A stretch of 64,000 nucleotides of DNA from Faecalibacterium sp. HTF-F (GCF_023347535.1 NZ_CP094473.1:1178001-1242000); one strand, 5' to 3'; shown: positions 20,463 through 30,713, counted from the stretch's first letter. The notes: generated by a model from the letters alone, not told the origin. Numbers and translations are program-made.

Positions 20463-20891
20463 ATGCCTACTTTTAACCAGCTTGTACGCAAAGGCCGTGA
20501 GGTTCTGACTACCAAGAGCACCGCTCCCGCCCTGCAGAAGACCTACAACTCTCAGAAGAAGCAGTATTCTGATCTGAGCAGCCCCCAGAAGCGTGGCGTG
20601 TGCACCGCTGTTCGTACCATGACCCCCAAGAAGCCTAACTCTGCTCTGCGTAAGGTTGCTCGTGTCCGCCTCACGAATGGTATCGAGGTCACCTCTTACA
20701 TTCCCGGTATCGGCCATAACCTGCAGGAGCACTCCGTCGTGCTGATCCGTGGCGGTCGTGTTAAGGACCTGCCCGGTGTGCGTTACCACATCATCCGTGG
20801 TACCCTGGATACTCAGGGTGTGGCAGGCCGTAATCAGGCCCGCTCCAAGTACGGCGCAAAGCGTCCTAAGGCCGGTGCTGCAAAGAAGTAA
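20463..20891 (+). CDS. rpsL: 30S ribosomal protein S12
   Basis: This 142-residue S12 of the decoding centre starts [12 protein letters not shown] and contains [20 protein letters not shown] and [16 protein letters not shown]. The streptomycin-relevant lysines in PKKPNS and in the GRVKDLPG loop are wild-type. AAGGAG precedes ATG 20463. It heads the str-type operon with rpsG 161 bp downstream. Confidence 0.97.
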   Translation: MPTFNQLVRKGREVLTTKSTAPALQKTYNSQKKQYSDLSSPQKRGVCTAVRTMTPKKPNSALRKVARVRLTNGIEVTSYIPGIGHNLQEHSVVLIRGGRVKDLPGVRYHIIRGTLDTQGVAGRNQARSKYGAKRPKAGAAKK

Positions 20892-21052
20892 TTGAGGACA
20901 ACCGCCATAAACGGCTTTCCATTATATAAATAACAAGTCCGCTGATAAAGCGGAGGGCAACAGTTTATGTAAAGGTCAGCTCTTTGTGACACAACGGGAG
21001 TTTTATTACTTTCGAGTACCGATGATATCATTCTGTGAAGGAGGGAAGAAAG

Positions 21053-21523
21053 ATGCCTAGAAGAGGTAACATTGCTAAGCGCGATGTCTTAGCTGATCCT
21101 ATTTACAATTCCAAGATGGTCACTCGTCTGGTCAACAGCGTTATGCTGGATGGCAAGAAGGGCGTCGCTCAGAAGATCGTTTACGAGGCTTTCTCCATGA
21201 TTCAGGAGAAGACCGGCAACGATCCTCTGGAGACTTTCGAGAAGGCGATGGAGAACATCATGCCCAGCCTCGAGTGCAAGACCCGCCGCGTTGGCGGTGC
21301 TAACTACCAGGTTCCTCTGGAAGTCAGCCCGGCTCGCCGTGAGACTCTGGGTCTGCGCTGGCTGACTGCCTACAGCCGCAGCCGTGGTGAGAAGACCATG
21401 GCTCAGCGTCTGGCTGCTGAAATCATGGATGCTGCCAACAACACTGGTAACGCCGTGAAGAAGCGTGAGGACACTCACAAGATGGCAGAAGCTAACAAGG
21501 CTTTCGCTCATTTCCGTTATTGA
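21053..21523 (+). CDS. rpsG: 30S ribosomal protein S7
   Basis: This 156-residue S7 nucleates the 30S head. It starts [18 protein letters not shown] and contains [14 protein letters not shown] and the C-terminal [15 protein letters not shown]. The frame is open six codons upstream, but ATG 21053 follows AAGGAGGG and gives the family start. It is 24 bp ahead of fusA. Confidence 0.97.
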   Translation: MPRRGNIAKRDVLADPIYNSKMVTRLVNSVMLDGKKGVAQKIVYEAFSMIQEKTGNDPLETFEKAMENIMPSLECKTRRVGGANYQVPLEVSPARRETLGLRWLTAYSRSRGEKTMAQRLAAEIMDAANNTGNAVKKREDTHKMAEANKAFAHFRY

Positions 21524-21547
21524 TCTGTTCTGTAGGAGGTTAATTTC

Positions 21548-23674
21548 ATGGCTACACCCAGAGAAGTTTCTCTTCAGATGACGAGAAATATCGGCATTAT
21601 GGCCCATATCGATGCTGGTAAGACTACGACTACCGAGCGTATTCTGTACTACACTGGCATCAATCACAAGATCGGCGAAGTTCATGATGGCGGCGCTACC
21701 ATGGACTGGATGGTTCAGGAGCAGGAGCGTGGTATCACCATCACTTCCGCTGCTACCACCTGCTACTGGAGCCACTCTGAGACCCAGAAGGATCCGGTCG
21801 CATTCAAGAAGAACCGTCACCGCATCAACATTATCGACACTCCGGGCCACGTGGACTTCACTGTTGAGGTTCAGCGTTCCCTGCGCGTGCTGGACGGTTC
21901 TGTGACCGTTCTGGCTGCTAAGGGCGGTGTCGAGCCTCAGTCTGAGACCGTCTGGCGTCAGGCTGACGAGTACAAGGTCCCCCGCATGGTGTACGTCAAC
22001 AAGATGGATACCATGGGTGCTGACTTCTTCCGCTGCATCAAGATGCTGCACGATCGTCTGCACGCAAACGGCGTGGCGATCCAGCTGCCCATCGGTCAGG
22101 AGGATACCTTCCGCGGTATCGTTGACTTGGTCGATATGAACGCTGAGGTCTACTACGACGATATGGGCAACGACATGCGCACTGAGCCCATCCCCGAGGA
22201 TATGCGTGAGCAGGCCGAGGAGTACCACAACATTCTGGTCGAGGCTGTTGCCGAGAACGACGAAGAGTTGATGGAGAAGTACCTCGAGGGTGAGGAGATC
22301 ACCCGCGAGGAACTGAAGAAGGCTATCCGCAAGGAAACCATCGCCAACACTCTGGTGCCTGTGACCTGTGGCTCTTCCTATAAGAACCGCGGCGTGCAGA
22401 AGCTGCTGGATGCTATCGTTGACTATATGCCCGCACCTACCGATGTCGAGGACATCAAGGGTGTGAATCCTGAGACCGAAGAGCAGGAGACCCGTCCGTC
22501 TTCCGACGACGCACCCTTCGCAGCTCTGGCCTTCAAGATCGCTACCGACCCGTTCGTTGGTAAGTTGGCATACTTCCGTGTTTACTCCGGTAAGGTTGAG
22601 GCAGGTACCACTGTCTACAACTCCGTGAAGGACAGCAAGGAGCGTATGGGCCGCATCCTGCAGATGCATTCTAACCACCGCAAGGATATCGACTGCTGCT
22701 ATGCAGGTGATATCGCTGCTGTTGTCGGTCTGAAGAACACCACCACCGGTGACACTCTGTGTGATGAGAATCATCCCATCATTCTGGAGTCCATGAAGTT
22801 CCCCGAGCCTGTTATCCGCGTTGCCATCGAGCCTAAGACCAAGGCCGGCAACGAGAAGATGGGCATCGCGCTGGCAAAGCTGGCTGAAGAGGATCCGACC
22901 TTCAAGACCTACACCGACGAAGAGACCGGTCAGACCATTATCGCTGGTATGGGCGAGCTGCATCTGGAGATCATCGTTGACCGTCTGCTGCGTGAGTTCA
23001 AGGTTGAAGCAAATGTGGGTGCACCCCAGGTTGCTTACCGTGAGACCATCCGCAAAGAGGCCAACCAGGAGACCAAGTACGCACGTCAGTCCGGTGGTAA
23101 GGGCCAGTACGGTCATGTTAAGATCAAGATCGAGCCCAACGAGCCCGGCAAGGGTTACGAGTTCGTCAACGCCATCGTTGGCGGTGCCATCCCGAAGGAA
23201 TACATCCCGGCTATCGACAATGGTATCCAGGGTGCTATGAAGTCCGGCGTTCTGGCTGGTTATCCTGTCGTTGATGTCAAGGTCACCCTGTGGGATGGTT
23301 CTTATCATGAGGTCGACTCCTCTGAAATGGCCTTCTCCATTGCTGGTTCTATGGCATTCAAGGATGCTATGCGCAAGGCTGATCCGATCATCACCGAGCC
23401 CATCATGAAGGTTGCAGTTATCGTTCCCGATGAGTATCTGGGCGATGTTATCGGCGACCTGAATGCACGCCGTGGTCAGATCCAGGGCATGGAGGCTATG
23501 GCCGGTACTCAGCGTGTCAATGCATTTGTGCCTCTGGCTCAGATGTTCGGCTACGCTACCGACCTGCGTTCCAAGACTCAGGGTCGTGGCCAGTATGTCA
23601 TGGAGCCGTCTCACTACGAGCCGGTGCCCAAAAACATTGCTGACCAGATCATTGCTGGCCGCACCAAGGGCTGA
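21548..23674 (+). CDS. fusA: Elongation factor G
   Basis: This 708-residue translocase GTPase has G1 [16 protein letters not shown]2 [11 protein letters not shown]3 DTPGHVDF and G4 NKMD, followed by domains II-V. Domain IV carries [12 protein letters not shown] and the C-terminal end shows [23 protein letters not shown] precedes ATG 21548. It is the last gene of the rpsL operon; a hairpin follows. Confidence 0.97.
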   Translation: MATPREVSLQMTRNIGIMAHIDAGKTTTTERILYYTGINHKIGEVHDGGATMDWMVQEQERGITITSAATTCYWSHSETQKDPVAFKKNRHRINIIDTPGHVDFTVEVQRSLRVLDGSVTVLAAKGGVEPQSETVWRQADEYKVPRMVYVNKMDTMGADFFRCIKMLHDRLHANGVAIQLPIGQEDTFRGIVDLVDMNAEVYYDDMGNDMRTEPIPEDMREQAEEYHNILVEAVAENDEELMEKYLEGEEITREELKKAIRKETIANTLVPVTCGSSYKNRGVQKLLDAIVDYMPAPTDVEDIKGVNPETEEQETRPSSDDAPFAALAFKIATDPFVGKLAYFRVYSGKVEAGTTVYNSVKDSKERMGRILQMHSNHRKDIDCCYAGDIAAVVGLKNTTTGDTLCDENHPIILESMKFPEPVIRVAIEPKTKAGNEKMGIALAKLAEEDPTFKTYTDEETGQTIIAGMGELHLEIIVDRLLREFKVEANVGAPQVAYRETIRKEANQETKYARQSGGKGQYGHVKIKIEPNEPGKGYEFVNAIVGGAIPKEYIPAIDNGIQGAMKSGVLAGYPVVDVKVTLWDGSYHEVDSSEMAFSIAGSMAFKDAMRKADPIITEPIMKVAVIVPDEYLGDVIGDLNARRGQIQGMEAMAGTQRVNAFVPLAQMFGYATDLRSKTQGRGQYVMEPSHYEPVPKNIADQIIAGRTKG

Positions 23675-23695
23675 TTCCTGAAAAATGGATAAAGA

Positions 23696-23728
23696 TTTTG
23701 CCGGGGTAGTGTAACTCCGGCAAAATTT
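23696..23728 (+). terminator. Hairpin after fusA
   Basis: TTTTGCCGG / CCGGCAAAA form a perfect 9-bp stem followed by only TTT. It is probably the fusA terminator and may be leaky. Confidence 0.65.
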
Positions 23729-23770
23729 CCTGTAAAAGCACTTGATTTTACAGGACAAATTTAGTAGAAT
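23729..23770 (+). promoter_or_regulatory. tuf promoter with the -35 inside a hairpin
   Basis: TTGATT (23742-23747), 17 bases and TAGAAT (23765-23770) make the promoter. The -35 overlaps the loop and right arm of a second perfect hairpin, CCTGTAAAA / TTTTACAGG (23729-23754). Any transcript reading through from fusA would carry this hairpin. Confidence 0.7.
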
Positions 23771-23849
23771 AGCCTTGCAATGCAATGTCTGCATCTTGCA
23801 GGGTTGTTGTAACCAAATATCAAAACCTAAATTAAGGGAGGATATTCCA

Positions 23850-25055
23850 ATGGCTGAAAAGGCAAAGTTCGACCGTTCTAAGCCGCATGTGAACATCGGC
23901 ACCATCGGTCACGTTGACCACGGCAAGACCACTCTGACCGCCGCTATCACCAAGTACCTGGCTCTGAAGGGCGACGCAGACTTCATGGACTATGCCAACA
24001 TCGATAAGGCTCCTGAGGAGCGTGCTCGTGGTATCACGATCAACTCCGCTCACGTTGAGTATCAGACCGAGGCTCGTCACTATGCTCACGTTGACTGCCC
24101 GGGCCATGCTGACTACGTTAAGAACATGATCACTGGTGCTGCTCAGATGGACGGCGCTATTCTGGTCGTTGCTGCTACCGATGGTCCCATGCCCCAGACC
24201 CGTGAGCACATCCTGCTGGCTCGTCAGGTCGGCGTGCCCTATATCGTCGTGTTCATGAACAAGTGCGATATGGTCGACGACGAAGAGCTGCTGGATCTGG
24301 TCGAGATGGAGATCCGTGAGCTGCTGAGCGAGTACGACTTCCCGGGCGACGATACCCCGATCATTCGTGGTTCCGCTCTGAAGGCTCTGGAGTCTACCTC
24401 TACCGATCCCAATGCTCCCGAGTATGCTTGCATCAAGGAGCTGATGGACGCTGTTGACAGCTATATCCCCAACCCCGATCGTGAGGAAGACAAGCCCTTC
24501 CTGATGCCCATCGAGGACGTCATGACCATTTCTGGCCGTGGTACCGTTGCAACCGGTCGTGTTGAGCGTGGTATTGCTAAGGTTGGCGATGCTATGGAGA
24601 TCGTCGGCATCAAGCCCGATCGTCTGAGCACCACCATCACCGGTCTGGAGATGTTCCGTAAGTCTCTGGACTTCGCTGAGGCTGGCGATAACATCGGCGC
24701 TCTGCTGCGTGGTGTTGATCGTACCCAGATCGAGCGTGGTCAGGTTCTGGCTAAGCCCGGTTCCGTGCACCCCCACAAGACCTTCGAGTCTCAGGTGTAC
24801 GTTCTGACCAAGGACGAAGGCGGCCGTCACACTCCGTTCTTCTCCAACTATCGTCCTCAGTTCTACTTCCGCACCACCGACGTGACCGGTATCATCACTC
24901 TGCCCGAAGGCACTGAGATGTGCATGCCCGGCGATAACGTCATGATGCACGTTGAGCTGCTGACCCCTGTTGCTATGGAAGAGGGCCTGCGTTTCGCTAT
25001 CCGTGAGGGTGGCCGTACCGTTGGTTCTGGCGTTGTTGGCAAGATCATTGAGTGA
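23850..25055 (+). CDS. tuf: Elongation factor Tu
   Basis: This 401-residue EF-Tu delivers aminoacyl-tRNA. The GTPase motifs are [22 protein letters not shown] and NKCD, with a single domain-II motif [13 protein letters not shown] and a regular C-terminus [13 protein letters not shown]. The frame is open 36 codons further up, but ATG 23850 after GGGAGG gives the family start [18 protein letters not shown]. Own promoter and two terminators make it a single unit. Codon use is strongly biased, as expected for very high expression. Confidence 0.97.
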   Translation: MAEKAKFDRSKPHVNIGTIGHVDHGKTTLTAAITKYLALKGDADFMDYANIDKAPEERARGITINSAHVEYQTEARHYAHVDCPGHADYVKNMITGAAQMDGAILVVAATDGPMPQTREHILLARQVGVPYIVVFMNKCDMVDDEELLDLVEMEIRELLSEYDFPGDDTPIIRGSALKALESTSTDPNAPEYACIKELMDAVDSYIPNPDREEDKPFLMPIEDVMTISGRGTVATGRVERGIAKVGDAMEIVGIKPDRLSTTITGLEMFRKSLDFAEAGDNIGALLRGVDRTQIERGQVLAKPGSVHPHKTFESQVYVLTKDEGGRHTPFFSNYRPQFYFRTTDVTGIITLPEGTEMCMPGDNVMMHVELLTPVAMEEGLRFAIREGGRTVGSGVVGKIIE

Positions 25056-25100
25056 TTTTGACCCTTCGCGCCTTTCCTAAGGCTAAAGGTTAAACTTACG

Positions 25101-25140
25101 AGAGACCTTCCCATTCCGGAGAGTGGGAAGGTCTCTTTTT
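25101..25140 (+). terminator. First tuf terminator
   Basis: A perfect 13-bp stem AGAGACCTTCCCA / TGGGAAGGTCTCT followed by five T. Confidence 0.95.
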
Positions 25141-25147
25141 GCTTTAG

Positions 25148-25179
25148 ATCCTCTGTCCGTAAGGGCAGGGGATTTTTTT
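25148..25179 (+). terminator. Second tuf terminator
   Basis: ATCCTCTGTCC / GGGCAGGGGAT form an 11-bp stem with wobbles around GTAA, followed by seven T. It acts as a backup to the first terminator. Confidence 0.8.
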
Positions 25180-25200
25180 GCGGCATGTCACAACTCTTTG

Positions 25201-25229
25201 TTTACAAAACAAGGTTGTTCTGGTATACT
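25201..25229 (+). promoter_or_regulatory. Promoter of the GyrI-like gene
   Basis: TTTACA (25201-25206), 17 bases and TATACT (25224-25229). Confidence 0.75.
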
Positions 25230-25321
25230 GAAAAAGGAAATGCCGGAAAAGTCCTATCGGCTGGTGCTGAGGGGATTTAGCAAAAAGAAGCAGTGAGAAC
25301 TTCCGGAAGGGGTAAAGAGTA

Positions 25322-25951
25322 ATGCCGTTTGATTATAAGAAAGAGTACAGGGAATTTTATCTCCCGCCGAAAAAACCGCATCTGATTACGATACCGCGTA
25401 TGAATTTTGTGGCAGTGCACGGCAAGGGCGACCCGAATGCTCCGGGTGGAGCCTATCAGGAGGCTATGGGAGTGCTGTACGGCATTGCTTTCACCATCAA
25501 AATGAGTTATAAGGGCAGCCACAAGATGGACGGCTATTTTGAATATGTGGTTCCACCGTTGGAGGGCTTGTGGCATCAGAAGGGCGTGGATGGCGTTGAC
25601 TATGCACATAAAGAAACATTTGAGTGGACATCCATGATCCGACTGCCAGAATTCGTGACGTCGGAAGCGTTTGATTGGGCCGTACAGGAAGCAACGGCAA
25701 AAAAGAAAAAGGATTTTTCCAAGGCGGAATTCCTGACCTATGACGAGGGACTTTGCGTTCAGTGCCTGCATATCGGCCCTTATGATGAAGAACCGAAAAC
25801 GCTGGCGCAGATGGATGCCTTTGCCGTAGAGCAGGGGTATAGGCTTGATTTTTCAGAGACACGCTTCCACCACGAAATTTATCTGAGCGATCCTCGCCGT
25901 GCTGCACCGGGGACACTGAAAACGGTGTTGCGGCATCCGGTGAAAAAATAA
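25322..25951 (+). CDS. GyrI-like small-molecule-binding domain protein
   Basis: This 209-residue single-domain protein resembles stand-alone GyrI-like/SOUL-type proteins: HLITIPRMNFVAVHGKGDPNAPGG, then IKMSYKGSHKMDGYFEYVVPPLEGLW, and the C-terminal QCLHIGPYDEEPKTLAQMDAF with FHHEIYLSDPRR. No DNA-binding domain is attached. The family binds or hydrolyses small hydrophobic or cationic molecules; the ligand here is unknown. It has its own promoter, and GGAAGGGG precedes ATG 25322. Confidence 0.8.
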   Translation: MPFDYKKEYREFYLPPKKPHLITIPRMNFVAVHGKGDPNAPGGAYQEAMGVLYGIAFTIKMSYKGSHKMDGYFEYVVPPLEGLWHQKGVDGVDYAHKETFEWTSMIRLPEFVTSEAFDWAVQEATAKKKKDFSKAEFLTYDEGLCVQCLHIGPYDEEPKTLAQMDAFAVEQGYRLDFSETRFHHEIYLSDPRRAAPGTLKTVLRHPVKK

Positions 25952-26053
25952 ATACAGGAAAATTCACAAATGATGTCGCTTTTATTTGGCAGATGTGCTA
26001 TACTAAAGTTACCTGTAGAAACACATTGAATGGATAAGGGAGGAGAGAATATC

Positions 26054-27604
26054 ATGCAGCATGAAACTGTTATCGTGCTGGATTTTGGCGGCCAGTACAA
26101 TCAGCTGATCGCGCGCCGTGTCCGCGAGAACAATGTCTACTGTGAGATCTATTCCTATAAAACCGATCTGTCGGTCATCAAGGCAAAGAACCCCAAGGGC
26201 ATCATCTTCACCGGTGGCCCCAACAGCGTTTATTTGGAGGATTCTCCCACGATCGACCCAGAGATCTTTACATGGGGTGTGCCTGTGCTGGGCATCTGTT
26301 ATGGCAGCCAGCTGATGATGCATCTGCTGGGCGGTCATGTCTGTCGCGCACCGGAGCGTGAGTACGGCAAGACGGAGGTGTTCGTGGACAATAACAGTAA
26401 AATGTTCACGGATGTACAGCCGTCCACCATCTGCTGGATGAGCCACAACGACTACATTGAGCAGGCGGCCCCGGGCTTTAAGATCACAGCCCACACGGTC
26501 AACTGCCCTGTAGCTGCGGCAGAGAACGAGGAAAAGGGCCTGTACGCAGTTCAGTTCCACCCGGAAGTGCTGCACACTGCGGAAGGCAAAAAGATGCTGC
26601 GCAACTTCGTGTACAACGTCTGTGGCTGCACCGGCGACTGGAAGATGGATTCCTTTGTGGAGAACAATGTCAAGGCCCTGCGTGAGCGCATCGGCGATGG
26701 CAAGGTGCTGTGCGCCCTGTCCGGCGGCGTGGATTCCTCCGTTCTGGCAGCTATGCTGGCTAAGGCCATCGGCAAACAGCTGACCTGTGTGTTCGTGGAC
26801 CACGGTCTGCTGCGTAAGAACGAGAAGGAAGAGGTCTGCGCAGTCTTCGGCCCGGGCAATGCCAATGGCTTTGATATCAACTTTATCTGTGTAGATGCCC
26901 GCGAGCGCTATTTCAGTAAGCTGGCAGGCGTCACGGAGCCGGAACGCAAGCGTAAGATCATCGGTGAAGAGTTCATCCGTGTGTTTGAAGAGCAGGCCAA
27001 GAAGATCGGCAAGGTGGATTTCCTCGCACAGGGTACGATCTACCCTGACGTGGTCGAGAGCGGTCTGGGCGGCGAGTCTACCGTTATCAAGAGCCACCAC
27101 AACGTAGGCGGTCTGCCCGACACCGTGGACTTCAAGGAGCTGGTGGAGCCGCTGCGCAACCTGTTCAAGGATGAAGTGCGTCAGGCCGGCCGTGAGCTGG
27201 GCCTGCCCGAATATCTGGTCAGCCGTCAGCCGTTCCCCGGCCCGGGTCTTGGCATCCGCATCATCGGTGAGGTGACCCCGGAGAAGGTGGCTATCGTGCA
27301 GGACGCCGATGCCATCTGGCGCGAAGAGATCGCAAAGGCTGGTCTGGATAAGGAAATCAGCCAGTACTATGCAGCCTTGACCAACATGCACAGTGTGGGC
27401 GTCATGGGCGACGAGCGCACCTATGATTACGCTGTGGCGCTGCGTGCTGTGACCACCACCGACTTTATGACGGCCGAGAGCTACAATATGCCTTGGGATG
27501 TTCTGGGCACTGTCACTAGCCGCATCGTCAATGAAGTCAAGCATGTGAACCGCGTGTTCTACGATTGCACCGGCAAACCGCCGGCAACGATCGAGCTCGA
27601 GTAA
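26054..27604 (+). CDS. guaA: GMP synthase (glutamine-hydrolysing)
   Basis: This 516-residue enzyme converts XMP to GMP using glutamine. The N-terminal amidotransferase has the nucleophile in GICYGSQ and FHPEVLH for the rest of the triad. The ATP-pyrophosphatase P-loop is LSGGVDSSV, and the C-terminal dimerisation domain ends in [13 protein letters not shown] 26054 follows GGGAGGAG and is preferred over the upstream ATG 26030. A TATACT -10 lies at 25999-26004. The last codons form the attachment site of the downstream mobile element; the coding sequence itself is intact. Confidence 0.96.
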   Translation: MQHETVIVLDFGGQYNQLIARRVRENNVYCEIYSYKTDLSVIKAKNPKGIIFTGGPNSVYLEDSPTIDPEIFTWGVPVLGICYGSQLMMHLLGGHVCRAPEREYGKTEVFVDNNSKMFTDVQPSTICWMSHNDYIEQAAPGFKITAHTVNCPVAAAENEEKGLYAVQFHPEVLHTAEGKKMLRNFVYNVCGCTGDWKMDSFVENNVKALRERIGDGKVLCALSGGVDSSVLAAMLAKAIGKQLTCVFVDHGLLRKNEKEEVCAVFGPGNANGFDINFICVDARERYFSKLAGVTEPERKRKIIGEEFIRVFEEQAKKIGKVDFLAQGTIYPDVVESGLGGESTVIKSHHNVGGLPDTVDFKELVEPLRNLFKDEVRQAGRELGLPEYLVSRQPFPGPGLGIRIIGEVTPEKVAIVQDADAIWREEIAKAGLDKEISQYYAALTNMHSVGVMGDERTYDYAVALRAVTTTDFMTAESYNMPWDVLGTVTSRIVNEVKHVNRVFYDCTGKPPATIELE

Positions 27605-27605
27605 T
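27592..27605 (+). other. attL: left att repeat at the guaA 3' end
   Basis: CGAGCTCGAGTAAT spans the last codons and stop of guaA and matches 13 of 14 bases at 34988-35001. The 3' end of guaA is a known insertion point for tyrosine-integrase islands, and an Xis/Int pair lies just inside. Confidence 0.75.
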
Positions 27606-27712
27606 CTGCAAAACCTGAAAAGTATTGATACAATGCGATATTTTGAGAACCAAAAGGTGCTCTGATACTGCTTTGATACTATCAGACGATTATTCATAAA
27701 GAGAGACATGAA

Positions 27713-27754
27713 AATGCCCTCTGAGAAACGGTAAGTTTTTCAGGGGGCATTTTT
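27713..27754 (+). terminator. Terminator after guaA / xre
   Basis: AATGCCCTCTGA / TCAGGGGGCATT form a 12-bp stem (one wobble) followed by a T-run. It lies between the converging guaA and xre genes; the minus strand also shows a T-run (AAAA at 27711-27714), so it could serve both. Confidence 0.8.
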
Positions 27755-27761
27755 GTGTCTT

Positions 27762-28265
27762 TTATTCTTTACGCCACTTTTTCTTCGGCTCGTACCGGCC
27801 GCAGCCGTCGGCGGTCTGTGGCCAGTTGAGCTTCCATTCCAGATACTCTTCCTTGGTGATCTCGCCCTCCCGGAGCTGCTTCTTACGGAGCTGCCACTCC
27901 TTTAAGAAGTCATCCAGCAGACGATACCGGAAACTGACTGCCATGTGCTTTTCAGGGAAATCCGGGTCGGTGGTGTCTGTGACCTCGTAGAGCCGGGTGC
28001 CGGGATAGTGCTCGTCCAGCTCGAACAGAGTGTACATCACATCCTCTGCGGCGTACAGGGTCGGCTCATAGAGAGACCGATAGTTCACATCCAATACCTC
28101 CGCAATCTTGCGGAGCAACTCTTCCTTGGGCGTACGGGTGTTGCTTTCGTATTGTGCGATACGGATGTCTGCGCTCTTCTCCTCAAACCCGATGGCAATG
28201 CCCAGTTCTTTCTGGGTCATACCTCGGAGGTTGCGGGCACGTTTGATGCGGTCACCGACTGCCAT
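27762..28265 (-). CDS. XRE-family repressor of the element
   Basis: This 167-residue protein has an N-terminal HTH_3 domain: RIKRARNLRGMTQKELGIAIGF, then IAQYESNTRTPKEELLRKIAEVLDV. An unassigned C-terminal region with a charged end (GRYEPKKKWRKE) follows. It is divergent from the xis-int genes with about 330 bp between, the usual arrangement of an element repressor controlling excision genes. Start ATG 28265 follows AGGAGG; the longer frame has no ribosome site. Likely operators are the GTTTAGTA/GCTTAGTA sites at 28392 and 28430 and the full palindrome near attR (inference). Confidence 0.85.
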   Translation of the reverse strand: MAVGDRIKRARNLRGMTQKELGIAIGFEEKSADIRIAQYESNTRTPKEELLRKIAEVLDVNYRSLYEPTLYAAEDVMYTLFELDEHYPGTRLYEVTDTTDPDFPEKHMAVSFRYRLLDDFLKEWQLRKKQLREGEITKEEYLEWKLNWPQTADGCGRYEPKKKWRKE

Positions 28266-28302
28266 GCGATTGCCTCCTGACTTAAACATATTTGTTGAAC
28301 CT

Positions 28303-28331
28303 AGTATAGCACAGAAAAATAGGAGGTGCAA
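28303..28331 (-). promoter_or_regulatory. Promoter of the xre gene
   Basis: On the minus strand TTGCAC (28331-28326), 17 bases, TATACT (28308-28303). Confidence 0.75.
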
Positions 28332-28374
28332 TAGAAAATAAACAAAAAAGTTTAATATTTTACCCGAAAGCCTC

Positions 28375-28403
28375 TTGACTTAACGGAATGTGTTTAGTAT
28401 AAT
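28375..28403 (+). promoter_or_regulatory. Promoter of xis-int, overlapping a candidate XRE half-site
   Basis: TTGACT (28375-28380), 17 bases and TATAAT (28398-28403). GTTTAGTA (28392-28399) overlaps the -10; GCTTAGTAA follows at 28430-28438. The roughly 195-base leader to xis is GC-rich and structured but holds no gene. Confidence 0.8.
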
Positions 28404-28598
28404 GAGAGCACAAAAAGATAAGCAAAAATGCTTAGTAAAATTGAATGGCCGCCAAACTGACCCAAACCGCCAAGACCTTCCGAAAGGAAGCGAGCGCTCC
28501 GCAAGGGGACGGCACAGCACCGCAAAGGGGATATGCCTGCCGGAAGTCAGCGTGGATGAAGCGGCACCGAAACGAAACCGACAAAGAAAGGACAAAAA

Positions 28599-28784
28599 AT
28601 GGCAAATAGCATTTTTATCAAGGCAGACGAGCTGGCAAAGGAGCTGGACATCTCGCAGGGTCTGGCGTACAAGATGATCGCCCAGTGGAACGAAGAACTG
28701 AGAGCCAAGGGCTACACGACCGTGGGAGGCCGGGTGAGCAGGAGGTACTATCAGGAGAAAATCTACGGGGCAGGAGAGGAGTGA
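28599..28784 (+). CDS. xis: Excisionase-like HTH protein
   Basis: This 61-residue basic protein starts MANSIFIKADELAKELDISQGLAYKM. It is a MerR/AlpA-type winged-helix DNA-binding domain typical of Xis proteins that steer an integrase toward excision. AAAGGA lies upstream of ATG 28599, and the integrase start follows four bases after the stop. No defect is visible in xis itself. Confidence 0.75.
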   Translation: MANSIFIKADELAKELDISQGLAYKMIAQWNEELRAKGYTTVGGRVSRRYYQEKIYGAGEE

Positions 28785-28788
28785 TAGG

Positions 28789-29226
28789 ATGCCAGCCTAC
28801 AAGGACAGCAAACAGGGCACATGGTACGCTTCCTTCTACTTTGAGAACTGGCAAGGTGTGAAGCAGAAGAAGCTGAAACGGGGGTTTGCCACCAAGAAGG
28901 ACGCTCTGACGTGGGAGCGGGAGTTCCTTCTTCAGCAGGCAGCAGACCTGACCATGACCTTTGAAGCCTTCGTGGAAATTTATGTCACGGACAAGAAAAA
29001 GCGACTCCGGGAAAACACATGGTTTACCAAGGAGCATATCATCCGAACGAAAATCTTACCGTATTTCAAAGAAAAGCGGCTCAGCGAGATCAAGCCGCGG
29101 GATGTAATCGCATGGCAGAACGAGATGCTGAACTACCGGGACAAAAACGGCAAGGCCTACTCGCCGACCTACCTCAAGACGCTGCATGGACAACTCAGTG
29201 CCATCCACCCCGGAAGCCCATCGTGA
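28789..29226 (+). pseudogene. Tyrosine integrase, N-terminal half only
   Basis: The 145 codons hold the arm-binding domain (GTWYASFYFENWQGVKQKKLKRGF) and the SAM-like core-binding domain (TFEAFVEIYV through SEIKPRDVIAWQNEML and TYLKTLHGQLSAI). The homology stops about residue 140, at base 29208. The catalytic domain with its R-H-R-Y residues, normally some 200-250 residues more, is absent. The frame ends six residues later in foreign sequence. It reads as a deletion whose other end lies inside the following ATPase gene. The product could still bind att DNA but cannot recombine. Confidence 0.85.
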
Positions 29227-30182
29227 ACGACCTGCTGTACAGCGGCACCTACCTCTTTGTAGGTGCGCCCAAGGTGGGTAAGTCCTTCTTCATGGGGCAG
29301 CTTGCCTACCATGTGGAGATGGGGCTTCCGCTGTGGGAGTACGAGGTGCATCAGGGCACCGTCCTCTACCTGGCATTGGAGGACGATTACGCCCGGCTGC
29401 AGCGGCGGCTCTCCCGGATGTTCGGGGTAGAGGAGACCAGCAATCTCTACTTCGCAACGCAGGCCAAGTCCGTGAGCGAGGGACTTGACCAGCAGTTGGA
29501 AGGCTTCATCCGGGAGCACCCGGATGTACGGCTCATCATCATCGACACCCTGCAGAAGGTGCGGGAGATCGGCGGTGACCGATACAGCTACGCCAGCGAC
29601 TACGAGATCGTGACCAAACTGAAAACTTTCAGCGACAGGTACGGCATCTGCCTGCTGGTGGTTCATCACACCCGGAAGATGGAAGCCGAGGACAGCTTTG
29701 ATATGATCTCCGGTACCAATGGCCTGCTGGGTGCAGCGGATGGCGCGTTCATCATGCAGAAGAAGCGGCGCACGGACAACACCGCCCTGCTGGACATCGT
29801 GGGGCGTGACCAGCCGGATCAGGAGCTGACATTGGAGTTCAACCGGGAACGCTGTGTGTGGGAGTTCCAAGGAGCCGAAACGGAACTCTGGAAACTGCCG
29901 CCCGACCCGCTTCTGGAAGCGGTGGCAAAGGTGCTCACCCCGGAACAGCCGGAGTGGAGTGGTACGCCCACGGAACTGCTGGAACGGCTGTCGGGTGTGA
30001 GCATACAGGCAAACATCCTGACCCGGAAGCTGAACGTGAGTGCCGACAGGCTCTACAACGATTATGGAATTCGGTACGAAAGCAGGCGCACTCATGAGGG
30101 CAGGGTAGTCAAATTAACGCTGGAAAATTCTGGGGGCGTGACGATTCGTGACGGTTGTGACGGTATTTTTGCTACTATGTAA
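29223..30182 (+). pseudogene. RepA-like AAA/RecA-fold ATPase, 5'-truncated
   Basis: A hexameric-helicase-type ATPase: Walker A GAPKVGKS, Walker B LIIIDTLQK, then VVHHTRKMEAED and ISGTNGLLGAADGAF, typical of RepA proteins of mobilizable elements. The C-terminal part is a winged-helix region (LSGVSIQANILTRKLNVSADRL). Homology starts abruptly at about PPRKPIVNDLLYSG, so the first few dozen residues are missing. The frame is open upstream only by chance, through the integrase. GTG 29223 overlaps the integrase stop (GTGA), so coupled translation of a nearly complete ATPase core is possible. The annotated start is therefore uncertain. Confidence 0.75.
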
Positions 30183-30223
30183 AATACCGTCACAATCGAC
30201 ACAACCGACACGGGATGGTGATA

Positions 30224-30460
30224 ATGATGAAAAATGTGCAGATTTCGCAGGAACTTTTCGTCGCCTTGCTGCATTATCATTTGAGCGGCGAAAATGAGTA
30301 CGAAGAGGTCATTGAGCAGGGTCTGGAGCAAAAATTGGATGCGATGCTGCGGCATGAGCTGTATGCCCAGTACAAGACAGCACCTACCGAGGAACAGCGG
30401 GAGCAGGCTCGGCAGGAGTATCTGGACAGACGAGGCGTGCCAGAAAGCTTCCGCTGGTGA
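30224..30460 (+). CDS. Small accessory protein of mobilizable elements
   Basis: A 78-residue acidic/basic helical protein (MKNVQISQELFVALLHYHL; later APTEEQREQARQEYLDRRG). It looks like a small protein often found between repA and mob genes in clostridial mobilizable elements; no function is established that I can name. ATG 30215, 30224 and 30227 are all possible starts; 30224/30227 fit the GGGATGGTG upstream best. Confidence 0.6.
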   Translation: MMKNVQISQELFVALLHYHLSGENEYEEVIEQGLEQKLDAMLRHELYAQYKTAPTEEQREQARQEYLDRRGVPESFRW

Positions 30461-30478
30461 GTCCCTCTATTGGCAAAG

Positions 30479-30660
30479 TACAGGAGCGTGTCACGCTCCT
30501 GTGAATGCAATCACGCAGGAAGGTGGTGTTGGACCGGGCAACGGCGAGGTACAGCGAAACCCCGTCCGCAGACGGAAGCCCCCGGCAGGGCGCAAAGGCA
30601 TCTTTTGATGGACGGAACGTCTGTCAAAAGTGCTTTTGCGTTACTTTCGACGAAAGTAAC
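30479..30660 (+). other. Candidate oriT region upstream of the relaxase
   Basis: Two tight hairpins flank this stretch: ACAGGAGCGT-GTC-ACGCTCCTGT (30479-30501) and GTTACTTTCG-A-CGAAAGTAAC (30640-30660), with a smaller CCGTC/GACGG between. Inverted repeats directly 5' of a MobV relaxase gene are the normal place for its transfer origin. The nick site itself cannot be pointed out. Confidence 0.45.
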
Positions 30661-30713
30661 AAAGCCTTTGCCGTGTCCGGCACCAGTTACTTCCACAGAG
30701 AAAGGACGTGCGA

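Noticed and set aside
23742..23849. Upstream extension of tuf by 36 codons
   Set aside because: It covers the promoter and has no ribosome site; the conserved start MAEKAKF at 23850 has GGGAGG.
29019..29222. In-frame 5' extension of the RepA-like ATPase through the integrase gene
   Set aside because: These codons are the integrase read out of frame; RepA similarity begins only at about 29213.
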